Assembly (NCBI GenBank): GCA_045655645.1
Contig: JAZOPS010000036.1
Location: 1-50,072 of the forward strand
Length of the DNA stretch: 50,072 bases
Direction: 5' to 3'
Origin: Fimenecus sp045655645
Lineage (GTDB): Bacteria > Bacillota > Clostridia > Oscillospirales > Acutalibacteraceae
This document shows, one piece after another, positions 18,922 through 26,493 of the stretch. The notes beneath the pieces were generated by a model. That model saw nothing but the letters and a program-made list of their open reading frames with translations, was not told the DNA's origin and did not search any database. Each line of letters begins with the position of its first letter. Within the stretch, counting starts at the first letter, position 1. The translations under genes were made by a program, and so were the position numbers.

Positions 18922-20688
18922 TTGGCAGAAAAGAAAAGAAAAAGTCAAAGTCTTTTAAATGGCGCATTAATTTTAAGCCTTGCGACACTTATCGTTAAAG
19001 TCATTGGTGTGGTTTACAAAATTCCACTTTCAAATATGATTGGTACGGTTGGTCGTGGTTATTTTGACTCGGCTTATAACCTTTATATTCCAATTTACAC
19101 AATTTCAATGGCAGGGTTGCCAGTTGCCATTTCAAAAATGGTTTCTCAACAGCTTGCAATGGGTAATTTCAGAGATGTAAAACTCATTCAAAGAGTTGCA
19201 AAGAGATTATTCTTGATTATGGGTATTCTCGGCACGGTAGCAATGCTTATTTTAGCATTTCCTTATGCCTTGTCTGCTAAGAATATGGATGTTCTTCCTG
19301 CGATTTTTGTTATTACACCATCAATTTTCTTCTGTTGTGTAATGTCAAGTTATCGTGGTTATTATAACGGACTTTCAAATATGATTCCTACTGCAGTTTC
19401 AGAAGTGTTTGAAGCAGCAGGCAAACTGATTTTTGGTCTCTTTTGTGCAAAACTTGTAATAAATCATGGTTACTCTCGCTTTGAAGCAGGGCTCGAAGTG
19501 TTCGGCAGAACTGTTGCCAATGAAACAGAAGCATTGAGTGCAATTTATCCTTATGCTGCTGCTGGCGCTGCTGCTGGTGTAACCCTTGGCACAGTTGTGG
19601 GTATGATTTATCTTTTGATACTTCATAAAATTAAAGGGGATAATATTACAAAAGCTGAATTAGCCGCTGCACCAAAGCCACAGAAATCAGGCGTGGTTGC
19701 AAAAAATCTTATAGCGTTTGCAATTCCTGTTGTTGCAAGCTCATTGGTTTTCAGTATCACAAACTTAATTGACGCAATCACAATTCAAAACAGACTTGAA
19801 CACATGATTGTAAGCAATATGGATTATATAAGAAATCTCTATTCTGTTGAACTTGCAAATGTGTTAGATGCAGACGTGAAAAACTTCTTGTATGGTGCAT
19901 ATTCATTGTCTCTTGACTTTAAAAACTTAATTCCATCAATCACAATGCCGTTGGGTATCAGTGCAATTCCCGCACTTTCAGCGGCGTGGGCAGTTAAAAA
20001 CAGAAAACAGATTAAAGTTTCAGTTGAATCTGTTCTTCGCATAACAATGATTATGGCAATGCCTTGCGGAATCGGTATGGGTGTGCTTGCTCAACCAATT
20101 CTTTCAGCGTTCTATGGCGGTGGCAATTCAGCGGCAGGCATCTCTATCGCAGCACCTGTTTTGGCTGTATATGGATATTCAATTTTCTTGATTGCATTGG
20201 CACAACCAATGACAAATATGCTTCAAGCTCTTGATAAAGCAAAAATTCCGCTTATCTCATTGTCTTTGGGTGCAATTGCAAAACTTATTTCAAACTATAT
20301 ACTCGTTGCAATTCCAAGCATTAATGTAAATGGTGCGGTAATCGGTACAGTAATCTGCTATGCAATTATTGTAATTGTTAATCTCAGCGCACTCATTTTC
20401 ACTGTAAAAGGCAGACTTAATTTTACATCAATTTTTGTAAAGCCAATATTCTCAGGTATACTTTGCGGGCTTGCCGCTTACACATCTTTCGGTCTTTGCA
20501 ATAAATTTTTACCAGACGGCAGTTCAATCAAAACAATAATCTGTTTGGGCGTTGCAATCGGTTTTGGCGGTTTGGTTTACTTAATTTCTATGCTTTTAAT
20601 AAAAGGAATAGCAAAAGATGATATAATTATGCTTCCAAAGGGAGAAAAAATCGCAAAACTACTTGCAAAATATGGATTTATAGAGTAA
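18922..20688 (+). CDS. Polysaccharide/lipid flippase of the SpoVB/YabM (MOP) family
   Basis: The protein has 588 residues with about 14 hydrophobic helices. The start LLNGALILSLATLIVKVIG and VVYKIPLSNMIG are typical of the MurJ/SpoVB/YabM exporters, which flip lipid-linked peptidoglycan or sugar precursors. TTG at 18922 is the likely start, since no ATG precedes the first helix. In B. subtilis yabM precedes mazG (yabN) and rqcP (yabO); the same order is kept here, so this is most likely the YabM orthologue. Confidence 0.88.
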   Translation: MAEKKRKSQSLLNGALILSLATLIVKVIGVVYKIPLSNMIGTVGRGYFDSAYNLYIPIYTISMAGLPVAISKMVSQQLAMGNFRDVKLIQRVAKRLFLIMGILGTVAMLILAFPYALSAKNMDVLPAIFVITPSIFFCCVMSSYRGYYNGLSNMIPTAVSEVFEAAGKLIFGLFCAKLVINHGYSRFEAGLEVFGRTVANETEALSAIYPYAAAGAAAGVTLGTVVGMIYLLILHKIKGDNITKAELAAAPKPQKSGVVAKNLIAFAIPVVASSLVFSITNLIDAITIQNRLEHMIVSNMDYIRNLYSVELANVLDADVKNFLYGAYSLSLDFKNLIPSITMPLGISAIPALSAAWAVKNRKQIKVSVESVLRITMIMAMPCGIGMGVLAQPILSAFYGGGNSAAGISIAAPVLAVYGYSIFLIALAQPMTNMLQALDKAKIPLISLSLGAIAKLISNYILVAIPSINVNGAVIGTVICYAIIVIVNLSALIFTVKGRLNFTSIFVKPIFSGILCGLAAYTSFGLCNKFLPDGSSIKTIICLGVAIGFGGLVYLISMLLIKGIAKDDIIMLPKGEKIAKLLAKYGFIE

Positions 20689-20715
20689 AATATTGAAGTG
20701 TAAAGGGTGACAGAA

Positions 20716-21525
20716 ATGATTGATAACTATCAGTTTAAAGAGAATTATGACATTAATGATTTAGTCGATATTGTCGAGATTCTCCGTTCACCTGAAGGTT
20801 GCCCTTGGGATAGAGAGCAAGACCACAAATCAATCCGTCGTGACTTTCTTGAAGAAACTTATGAAGTGATTGAGGCAATCAATAAAGACGACCGTGACTT
20901 GCTTTTAGAAGAACTTGGCGATGTTTTGCTGCAGGTTGTTTTCCACACCCAGATTGAGCGTGAAAAAGGCTCATTTGAACTTTCAGATGTAGCTGATGGC
21001 ATTTGCAAGAAAATGATTGAGCGCCATCCACATGTTTTTGGAAATGTGAATGCCGAAACAAGTGAACAGGTTCTTGAGAATTGGGATGTCATTAAAAAGC
21101 AAACTAAAAAGCAAAAAAGTCAGACAGAATCAATGCTTTCAATTCCACGTGAGTTCCCAGCACTTATGAGAGCCGATAAGGTTCAGAAAAAAGCGGCAAA
21201 AGTCGGTTTTGATTGGGATTCAGTTGACGGTGCATTCGATAAAGTCAGCGAAGAACTAGCAGAACTTAAAGAAGCAGTTTTAATGGGTGCACAAGATAAT
21301 GTTCATGAAGAACTTGGCGATTTGCTTTTCTCAGTTGTAAATGTTTCAAGATTTGTTGGCGTTGATAGCGAAGAAGCATTGACAGGCGCAACTGATAAAT
21401 TTATTGACCGTTTCGGTAAGGTTGAACAAATGGCAACAGACCGTGGCCTTGATATGAAAGAAACAAGTCTTGAAGAACTCGACAAACTTTGGGACGAAGC
21501 TAAACAGGTATCAAAAAAGGATTAA
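20716..21525 (+). CDS. mazG: Nucleoside triphosphate pyrophosphohydrolase MazG
   Basis: The protein has 269 residues and two MazG modules. The first has GCPWDREQDHKS (about 32-43) and EETYEVIEAI with EELGDVLLQVVFH (metal-binding ExxE...ExxD). The second, from about residue 155, has VSEELAELKEAV and EELGDLLFSVVNV. It hydrolyses aberrant or excess NTPs. I use the ATG at 20716 because AAAGGGTG sits upstream; a GTG at 20707 falls in that motif. It lies in the yabM-mazG-hup-rqcP block. The N-terminal methylase-like domain present in B. subtilis YabN is absent. Confidence 0.95.
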   Translation: MIDNYQFKENYDINDLVDIVEILRSPEGCPWDREQDHKSIRRDFLEETYEVIEAINKDDRDLLLEELGDVLLQVVFHTQIEREKGSFELSDVADGICKKMIERHPHVFGNVNAETSEQVLENWDVIKKQTKKQKSQTESMLSIPREFPALMRADKVQKKAAKVGFDWDSVDGAFDKVSEELAELKEAVLMGAQDNVHEELGDLLFSVVNVSRFVGVDSEEALTGATDKFIDRFGKVEQMATDRGLDMKETSLEELDKLWDEAKQVSKKD

Positions 21526-21537
21526 ATCCTTTTTAGG
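21515..21537 (+). terminator. Possible weak terminator at the mazG stop
   Basis: AAAAAGGAT-TAA-ATCCTTTTT is a perfect small hairpin that includes the mazG stop codon. The T-run is short, so it may only attenuate transcription into hup. Confidence 0.4.
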
Positions 21538-21574
21538 ATAAATAAAGAGAAAATTTTATTTGGAGGAATTACAA

Positions 21575-21847
21575 ATGAATAAGACAGAACTCGTAGCAGC
21601 AGTTGCTGCAAAAGCAGGCATTTCAAAGAAAGACGCAGACGCAGCAGTAGCAGCAGTTTTCGCATCAATCACAGACGCAATGGCAAATGGTGACAAAGTT
21701 CAGCTCATCGGTTTTGGTACATTCGAAGTTAGAGCACGTTCAGAAAAGACAGCTCGCAACCCAAGAACAGGCGAAACAATGACAGTTCCAGCAACAAAAG
21801 TTCCAGCTTTCAAAGCAGGCGCAGCTCTCAAAGCAGCAGTTAAATAA
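21575..21847 (+). CDS. hup: HU-family DNA-binding protein
   Basis: The protein has 90 residues, the standard HU length. It begins MNKTELVAAVAAKAGISKKD and has the GFGTFEVRARSEKTARNPRTG beta-arm region (about 46-66, proline at the tip) that inserts into the DNA minor groove. The ATG at 21575 follows a perfect GGAGGA. Codons are strongly biased (GCA for Ala, AAA for Lys), as expected for an abundant protein. It lies between mazG and rqcP. Confidence 0.97.
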   Translation: MNKTELVAAVAAKAGISKKDADAAVAAVFASITDAMANGDKVQLIGFGTFEVRARSEKTARNPRTGETMTVPATKVPAFKAGAALKAAVK

Positions 21848-21866
21848 TTAAACTTTTGTAAACCAC

Positions 21867-21895
21867 GGGAGTCGTTTTCGGCTCCCTATTTTTTT
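21867..21895 (+). terminator. Rho-independent terminator after hup
   Basis: GGGAGTCG-TTTT-CGGCTCCC (one G-T pair) followed by TA and seven Ts. It lies directly ahead of rqcP, so rqcP expression probably depends on read-through or its own signals. Confidence 0.9.
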
Positions 21896-21905
21896 GGTGA
21901 ATATA

Positions 21906-22148
21906 ATGCGATTAGATAAATATTTGAAAGTTTCACGAATAATAAAAAGAAGAACAGTTGCAAATGAAGTGTGCGACGCTGGCAAAGTGAGTGTCGGGGG
22001 TCGTGTGGTTAAAGCATCTTATGATGTAAAAGAAGGGGATATCCTTGAAATTACATTCGGCGAAAAAACTACAAAATACAAGGTTCTCAATGTGACCGAA
22101 CACGCAACAAAGCAAAGCGCGTCAGAGATGTATATTGAAATAAAATAA
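21906..22148 (+). CDS. rqcP: S4-domain ribosome-associated quality control protein RqcP
   Basis: The protein has 80 residues. MRLDKYLKVSRIIKRRTVAN and GKVSVGGRVVKASYDVKEGD form a single S4 RNA-binding domain, matching B. subtilis YabO/RqcP, which stabilises P-site tRNA during RqcH-driven alanine tailing of stalled nascent chains. I chose the ATG at 21906 (GGTG about 7 bases upstream). The sporulation genes yabP and yabQ that often follow it are not present here; a convergent dut gene follows instead. Confidence 0.93.
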   Translation: MRLDKYLKVSRIIKRRTVANEVCDAGKVSVGGRVVKASYDVKEGDILEITFGEKTTKYKVLNVTEHATKQSASEMYIEIK

Positions 22149-22176
22149 AGCAGTCCATAAGGACTGCTTTATTTTT
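22146..22176. terminator. Bidirectional terminator between rqcP and dut
   Basis: AAAGCAGTCC-ATAA-GGACTGCTTT followed by ATTTTT; it lies between converging genes. Confidence 0.88.
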
Positions 22177-22187
22177 GCATTCTAAAT

Positions 22188-22631
22188 TTATTTTGTTCCT
22201 GTTGAGCCAAATCCACCTGCGCCACGGTCTGTGTCGTCAAGAGTTTCAACCTCAACGATTTCAGGTAATTCTACAGGCTCGATTACCATTTGCGCAATTC
22301 TCTCAAAAGGTTCGATAGTGTATTCAGGGTCAGTTTGTTTAATCACACCAACGCAGATTTCACCACGATAATCGCTGTCAATAACACCAACAGAGTTTAA
22401 AAGCCCGATTCCGTGTTTGATAGCAAGTCCGCTTCTCGCATAGATAAATGCTGCGAAATGTGGGTCGTCAAGACCAATTGCAATGCCTGTTGGGATAATC
22501 GCCTTGTCGCCCTTTTTAAGAGTAATTGGCTCGTCAATACAAGCATAAAGGTCCATACCTGCGCTACCTGTTGTAGCCCTAGTTGGAATTTTCGCGTTTT
22601 CTCTTACCTTTTTTATTTTTAATTCTTTCAT
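22188..22631 (-). CDS. dut: Deoxyuridine 5'-triphosphate nucleotidohydrolase (dUTPase)
   Basis: The protein has 147 residues with all five trimeric dUTPase motifs: SAGMDLYA (1), ARSGLA (2), GVIDSDYRGE (3, with the catalytic Asp and the uracil-binding region), ERIAQMVI (4) and RGAGGFGSTG (5, the C-terminal P-loop-like arm). It converts dUTP to dUMP. Its start overlaps the stop of the upstream U32 gene (TAATG). Confidence 0.97.
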   Translation of the reverse strand: MKELKIKKVRENAKIPTRATTGSAGMDLYACIDEPITLKKGDKAIIPTGIAIGLDDPHFAAFIYARSGLAIKHGIGLLNSVGVIDSDYRGEICVGVIKQTDPEYTIEPFERIAQMVIEPVELPEIVEVETLDDTDRGAGGFGSTGTK

Positions 22632-24658
22632 TATTCAACACCTCTATAAAGTAAGCCGCGGGTAAACTCTATCTGTGGCTTTTTCTGGTTTTCATAAGCG
22701 TCTAAAATCTCTTTAACTTCTTTTGTGGATTCAGTTGTAAAGTTAAAGAATAAAATATCAGCAGGGGGGATTTCTCTCATTCTGTCACCCATATAAATTG
22801 GTCTTGAATTGAGAATTTCTGAATATCCCATAAAGCATTTCACAGGGAATTTAATACCCATTCTGTCTGTGATTTCACTGTTTCTCTTGCACTCGGCACA
22901 AGTTTTACCATTCTTGACAGGGCAATTTCTTGTGAGCATAAGTGGAATTCTGCCATAAACAGTAATTCCTTTACTTATAGGCGCAGAAATGTTTTTGAAA
23001 TTATCAAGTGTGCATTCGTTTGAGATAATCACTTCGTCTATTCCCAAATCCTTTGCCATATCCATTGAATATGAATTGAGAATATTAAGTGACGGTGAAG
23101 CCACAACCTTTTTACCACATTTTTTCGCAACCGCAATGGCATCAAGTGTGTGACAAAGCACAAAATATGCAGAAGACTCACAAAGCATTTTCTCAACTTT
23201 TTTAGCATTGCCAAACATTCCGTGTGGTAATTCTACACCATAGGCATTTTCTTTGACAATTTCGTCGTCTGTGCCAAGAGGAACAAAAACTACATGCTCT
23301 TTTGCACTTTCGGGGATTTGCCCAACATTATCAAATCTTAAATAGAGAATTTTATCGTCATAAGTATCAATATTTGATGGTGCAGACGGCTCGTTTATGC
23401 TTCTTTCACTTTCACCAAGAATTGACTGTGTAAGAAATGCAAGAGCCTTTCTTCGCATCTGATTAAGGGCAGAAACGGGGAGTGAATAGTCGATTTCACC
23501 ATTGATTTCAACTTTTGCTGCGTTGAATTGTGTACCACCGCATTTTTTTAGAGCATCAATAATTCTGTCTTCTGCTATTGGTCTGTTTATTGGTGCTTCA
23601 CAGAGTACATCACTTTCTACTATAGCAATATGATTTTCATATTTTGCAATAAGCCTTGCCTTTTCACCGATTTTTCCACCGAATTTAAAGCTGATGTCAT
23701 ATCGTGGCAATTCTTTTTCATAGTTGATTGAATATTTACTAAGTAAATCTTTTGTAGCAGACTTAACATTTTCTTTTTCACGGTAACCAAACATCTGGCG
23801 ACCAAGCTTGTCCTGATAATATCCGTCAGTAAAACCTGAACGAGAGAAAAGGTCCATTAAATCTTTTTGAGTGTCAAAGTTATATTCATTCTTTACTGAT
23901 TTTTTGCAAGCCTTGACAGCAGCGCTGACATATTCAGGGCGCTTCATTCTGCCTTCAATTTTAAATGAGCAAACACCCATTTTTGAAAGTTCAGGGATAT
24001 GCTCAATCAAAGACAAGTCTTTAAGGCTTAAATCGTGCCCTGTGCCGTTTTCTACTTTAAAAGGTAAACGACAAGGCTGAGCACAAAGACCGCGATTTCC
24101 GCTTCGTGAGCCCAACACGGCACTCATAAGGCATTGACCTGATACACACATGCAAAGTGCACCATGAATAAACACTTCAAGGTCAATAGGGGATTTTTCA
24201 CAAAGCTCTTTTATTTCTTTAAAACTCAATTCTCTTGGAAGAACTGCACGAGAAAAGCCTAAATCTTTAAGAACTTTAAGACCTTCCAAAGTGCCAACGC
24301 TCAACTGTGTTGAAGCGTGCATTTCTATATCTGGGCAAATCTCACGAACAAGTCTTGCTACGCCCAAATCCTGAATGATAATGGCATCTGCACCTGAACT
24401 GCAGATTTTCTTTATGGTATCAATAACATCTAAAAGTTCACAGTCTTTAATAAGGGTGTTAAGAGTAATATGTACCTTAACACCCCTGCTATGACAATAT
24501 TTAATTGCGTTTTCAATTTGCTCGTCAGTAAAATTCTGGGCATTTCTTCGTGCATTGAAATTACCCAAACCAAAATACACCGCATCAGCGCCACTGAGCA
24601 CTGCGGCTTTAAGGGTTTCTTCGCTACCTACGGGAGCCAATATTTCAATTTTATTCAT
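22631..24658 (-). CDS. U32 'peptidase'-family RNA hydroxylation-type protein
   Basis: The protein has 675 residues. It begins MNKIEILAPVGSEETLKAAV and carries the family core SGADAVYFGLGNFNARRNA. The Cys-rich signature SGQCLMSAVLGSRSGNRG is followed by CAQPCRLPF (about residues 160-185). A further Cys cluster (CPVKNGKTCAECKRNS) lies near the C-terminus. U32 proteins such as RlhA and TrhP/YrrO hydroxylate rRNA or tRNA using prephenate, and these Cys residues are thought to hold an iron-sulfur cluster; older annotation as collagenase is probably wrong. The extra C-terminal domain (DUF3656-like) fits the long form. I chose the ATG at 24658 (GGAG 6 bases upstream), which overlaps the end of zapA. 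Confidence 0.85.
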   Translation of the reverse strand: MNKIEILAPVGSEETLKAAVLSGADAVYFGLGNFNARRNAQNFTDEQIENAIKYCHSRGVKVHITLNTLIKDCELLDVIDTIKKICSSGADAIIIQDLGVARLVREICPDIEMHASTQLSVGTLEGLKVLKDLGFSRAVLPRELSFKEIKELCEKSPIDLEVFIHGALCMCVSGQCLMSAVLGSRSGNRGLCAQPCRLPFKVENGTGHDLSLKDLSLIEHIPELSKMGVCSFKIEGRMKRPEYVSAAVKACKKSVKNEYNFDTQKDLMDLFSRSGFTDGYYQDKLGRQMFGYREKENVKSATKDLLSKYSINYEKELPRYDISFKFGGKIGEKARLIAKYENHIAIVESDVLCEAPINRPIAEDRIIDALKKCGGTQFNAAKVEINGEIDYSLPVSALNQMRRKALAFLTQSILGESERSINEPSAPSNIDTYDDKILYLRFDNVGQIPESAKEHVVFVPLGTDDEIVKENAYGVELPHGMFGNAKKVEKMLCESSAYFVLCHTLDAIAVAKKCGKKVVASPSLNILNSYSMDMAKDLGIDEVIISNECTLDNFKNISAPISKGITVYGRIPLMLTRNCPVKNGKTCAECKRNSEITDRMGIKFPVKCFMGYSEILNSRPIYMGDRMREIPPADILFFNFTTESTKEVKEILDAYENQKKPQIEFTRGLLYRGVE

Positions 24659-25040
24659 CAATTTCTCCGTCATCTGCTTTTTCGGATTTTGCGAAAAGAT
24701 TTATCTGGTCATTCTTGAATTTCGCTTCAGTTTTGATTCTTTCAAGCTCACGCTTGTAATAATCTCTTTCAGATTTAGCCTTTGCAGCATCTTCAAGATA
24801 TTCTTTAATCTGATTACGGAAATTTTCAGTCTCTGCCTGTGCTTTTGAAAGTTCATTTGCAAGGTCAAGAGAAACAAGCACAGCCGCTTGATTAGCAGAG
24901 ATAAAAGATGTAGCCTTTAAAATTTCAGACATCTTTTTATCAATCATCTGACCCAATGCTTCTGTGTGTTCAACGCTTTCGTCTGTGCAAATAAAATATT
25001 TAACACCACAAATATCAAGTCTGACTCTGTTTTTATCCAT
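24651..25040 (-). CDS. zapA: Cell division protein ZapA
   Basis: The protein has 129 residues. The N-terminal domain NRVRLDICGVKYFICTDES is ZapA-like and is followed by a long coiled coil (about 70-115, heptads rich in Glu/Lys/Ala). ZapA cross-links FtsZ filaments at mid-cell. I chose the ATG at 25040 (CGGAGTG upstream); another in-frame ATG at 25061 lies before that site. In Clostridia zapA commonly sits beside a U32 gene, as here. Confidence 0.88.
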   Translation of the reverse strand: MDKNRVRLDICGVKYFICTDESVEHTEALGQMIDKKMSEILKATSFISANQAAVLVSLDLANELSKAQAETENFRNQIKEYLEDAAKAKSERDYYKRELERIKTEAKFKNDQINLFAKSEKADDGEIDE

Positions 25041-25071
25041 AACTTTCACACTCCGATACATTTATGCTGTA

Positions 25072-25100
25072 ATTGTATCACATAAATATATGATTTTCAA
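25072..25100 (-). promoter_or_regulatory. Sigma-A-type promoter for zapA-U32-dut
   Basis: On the minus strand TTGAAA (25100-25095), 17 bases, and TACAAT (25077-25072), with TG of an extended -10 just upstream. Confidence 0.7.
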
Positions 25101-25106
25101 GTTGCT

Positions 25107-25406
25107 TTATTTATGCCCGAAAAGTGACTCGAATAGTCCAGGATTAGAGCATTTTTTACACTCTTTTGGACAATCAAAATTAACTAAAATAGTATCATCA
25201 CCAATAACTTTAATATCATTCCAACAGATTTTTATATCCTGATATTTACCGAGTAATCCAAAGCACTTTGACTTGCCCCAGATTATAATAGAAATAAGAC
25301 ATCCCGAGCAAGTGTCAATTTCAACATCACACACATTGCCGAGCCTGCAACCGTCAGACAAATTTATAACTTCTTTCTCTCTCATATCTGTAACAAAACA
25401 GTTCAT
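25107..25406 (-). CDS. YlmC/YmxH family PRC-barrel protein (sporulation-associated family)
   Basis: The protein has 99 residues. MREKEVINLSDGCRLGNV and DVEIDTCSGCL match the YlmC/YmxH PRC-barrel family, which is often adjacent to sigG. It is rich in cysteine (about ten in 99 residues) and ends in a Cys cluster, CPKECKKCSN, that could bind metal. I chose the ATG at 25406 because GGGGTG lies upstream; a longer frame to 25454 reads through a hairpin. It follows sigG by about 45 bases. The molecular function is unknown. Confidence 0.85.
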   Translation of the reverse strand: MNCFVTDMREKEVINLSDGCRLGNVCDVEIDTCSGCLISIIIWGKSKCFGLLGKYQDIKICWNDIKVIGDDTILVNFDCPKECKKCSNPGLFESLFGHK

Positions 25407-25413
25407 AAAAACA

Positions 25414-25437
25414 CCCCTGCAATATAATATGCAAGGG
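25414..25437 (-). promoter_or_regulatory. Stem-loop overlapping the ylmC-like ribosome binding site
   Basis: On the minus strand CCCTTGCA and TGCAGGGG pair (8 bp, one G-T) around an 8-base AT loop. The right arm contains the GGGG of the ribosome binding site. It could limit translation of the ylmC-like gene, or act as a weak terminator after sigG (the tail reads GTGTTTTT). Confidence 0.5.
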
Positions 25438-25450
25438 TAGGGAGATATTA

Positions 25451-26221
25451 TCAACTTTCTTTAATTTTCTTGATTGCGCCTTTTTCTAGACGACTGACTT
25501 GTGCTTGGCTTATTCCCACTTCTTCTGCAACTTCCATTTGGGTTTTGCCCTGCATAAAGCGAAGATTTAAAATTTGTTTTTCGCGCTCACCAAGATTTTT
25601 AATTGCTTCTTTGATTGATATTTCATTGAGCCAATCGTCGTCGCTTTCAGAACTTCCCACTTGGTCCATAACATAGATGGTGTCACCACCATCAGAATAA
25701 ACAGGTTCATAAAGTGATATGGGTTCGACTATCGCTTCAAGGGCTAAAACAACATCAACAGTAGGGAGCTCCATCTCTTTTGCAATTTCTTCAATGGTTG
25801 CGTCACGACCAGTTTCGTTTTGTATTCTCTCTTTAATCTGCATTGCATGATATGCCGTGTCGCGAAGTGAACGACTGACTCTTATTGTGTTATAGTCTCG
25901 TAAATACCGACGAATTTCACCGATAATCATTGGCACAGCATAGGTGGAAAACCGCACATTCTGTGTAATGTCAAAATTGTCGATTGCTTTAATGAGTCCA
26001 ATGCACCCAACCTGAAACAAATCGTCGGGATTTTCACCACGATTAGCAAATCTTTGAATTACTGAAAGAACAAGTCGCAGATTGCCCTCAACCAAATCCT
26101 GACGGGCTTTTTCGTCGCCCGTTTCTCGGATTTTCTTGAGCAGAGCCATTTTCTCGGCTTCTTTTAAAACTTTAAGTTTTGCTGTATTAACACCACAAAT
26201 TTCAACTCTCGTAAATTGCAC
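25451..26221 (-). CDS. sigG: RNA polymerase sporulation sigma factor SigG (forespore)
   Basis: The protein has 256 residues. VEICGVNTAKLKVL at the N-terminus is the SigG-type anti-sigma/region-1 signature. Region 2 has DLFQVGCIGLIKAIDNFD and RFSTYAVPMIIGEIRRYLRD. Region 3 has IRVSRSLRD. Region 4 has LNLRFMQGKTQMEVAEEVGI and SQAQVSRLEKGAIKKI. It directs late forespore genes in sporulation. The start is GTG at 26221, giving MQFTRVEICG; GGGAGTG lies upstream. A longer open frame to 26308 is a read-through of the leader. SigE, usually upstream, is not beside it. The leader forms a strong stem-loop over the ribosome binding site. Confidence 0.96.
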   Translation of the reverse strand: MQFTRVEICGVNTAKLKVLKEAEKMALLKKIRETGDEKARQDLVEGNLRLVLSVIQRFANRGENPDDLFQVGCIGLIKAIDNFDITQNVRFSTYAVPMIIGEIRRYLRDYNTIRVSRSLRDTAYHAMQIKERIQNETGRDATIEEIAKEMELPTVDVVLALEAIVEPISLYEPVYSDGGDTIYVMDQVGSSESDDDWLNEISIKEAIKNLGEREKQILNLRFMQGKTQMEVAEEVGISQAQVSRLEKGAIKKIKES

Positions 26222-26226
26222 AAAAA

Positions 26227-26285
26227 CACTCCCGCATAAGTTTTCAATAAAAGTATTACCAATTATTGAATGCCTAAACGGGAGT
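26227..26285 (-). promoter_or_regulatory. Leader stem-loop that covers the sigG ribosome binding site
   Basis: The outer arms ACTCCCG (26285-26279, minus sense) and CGGGAGT (26234-26228) pair perfectly. Inside, TTCAATAA and TTATTGAA (26270-26263 and 26250-26243) form a second 8-bp stem, separated from the first by a symmetric 8/8 internal loop. The ribosome binding site GGGAGTG is in the outer arm next to the GTG start. An RNA that begins upstream of 26285 should therefore be poorly translated. From memory, B. subtilis sigG also has a GTG start and a leader hairpin that limits translation. Confidence 0.6.
26251..26279 (-). promoter_or_regulatory. Possible SigF/SigG-type promoter for sigG
   Basis: On the minus strand GTTTA (26279-26275) and GGTAATACTT (26260-26251) resemble the SigF -35 (GYWTA) and -10 (GGNNANANTW). 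The spacer is 14 bases, shorter than I would expect. A transcript from here would lack the upstream arm of the stem-loop and so expose the ribosome binding site. Tentative. Confidence 0.3.
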
Positions 26286-26295
26286 TTTAATTTTT

Positions 26296-26491
26296 TATCG
26301 ATATGCAATCTTCGATTGCTCGATATTTTTGCTTTGCAAAATCGATATGTTTTCGCTATCGCTCAAACTCGATATGATATAAATCTCGTTCACGAAGTGA
26401 ACATATCGAGTGCATAGGCACATATCGAACGCGTAAGCGTATATCGAAAATCTCGAAGAGATTTATATCGATGCAAAATCTTTGATTTTGC
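26296..26491. repeat. Array of eight small hairpins joined by ATATCGA-type linkers
   Basis: Consecutive mini-palindromes, most with three- or four-base loops (for example GCAATC-TTC-GATTGC, GTTCAC-GAA-GTGAAC, GTGC-ATAG-GCAC, AAATCTC-GAA-GAGATTT, TGCAAAATC-TTT-GATTTTGCA), are separated by ATATCGA or its complement TCGATAT. The stem sequences differ, while the linkers and general loop form are kept. The array fills the glmS-sigG gap and contains no coding frame of note. It may act as terminator and mRNA 3' end of glmS, and may be a dispersed repeat family. Confidence 0.8.
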
Positions 26492-26493
26492 AA

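Noticed and set aside
26296..26491. Hairpin array as a CRISPR array
   Set aside because: The constant part is only 7 bases, the variable parts are themselves palindromes of differing length, and no cas gene is in the window.
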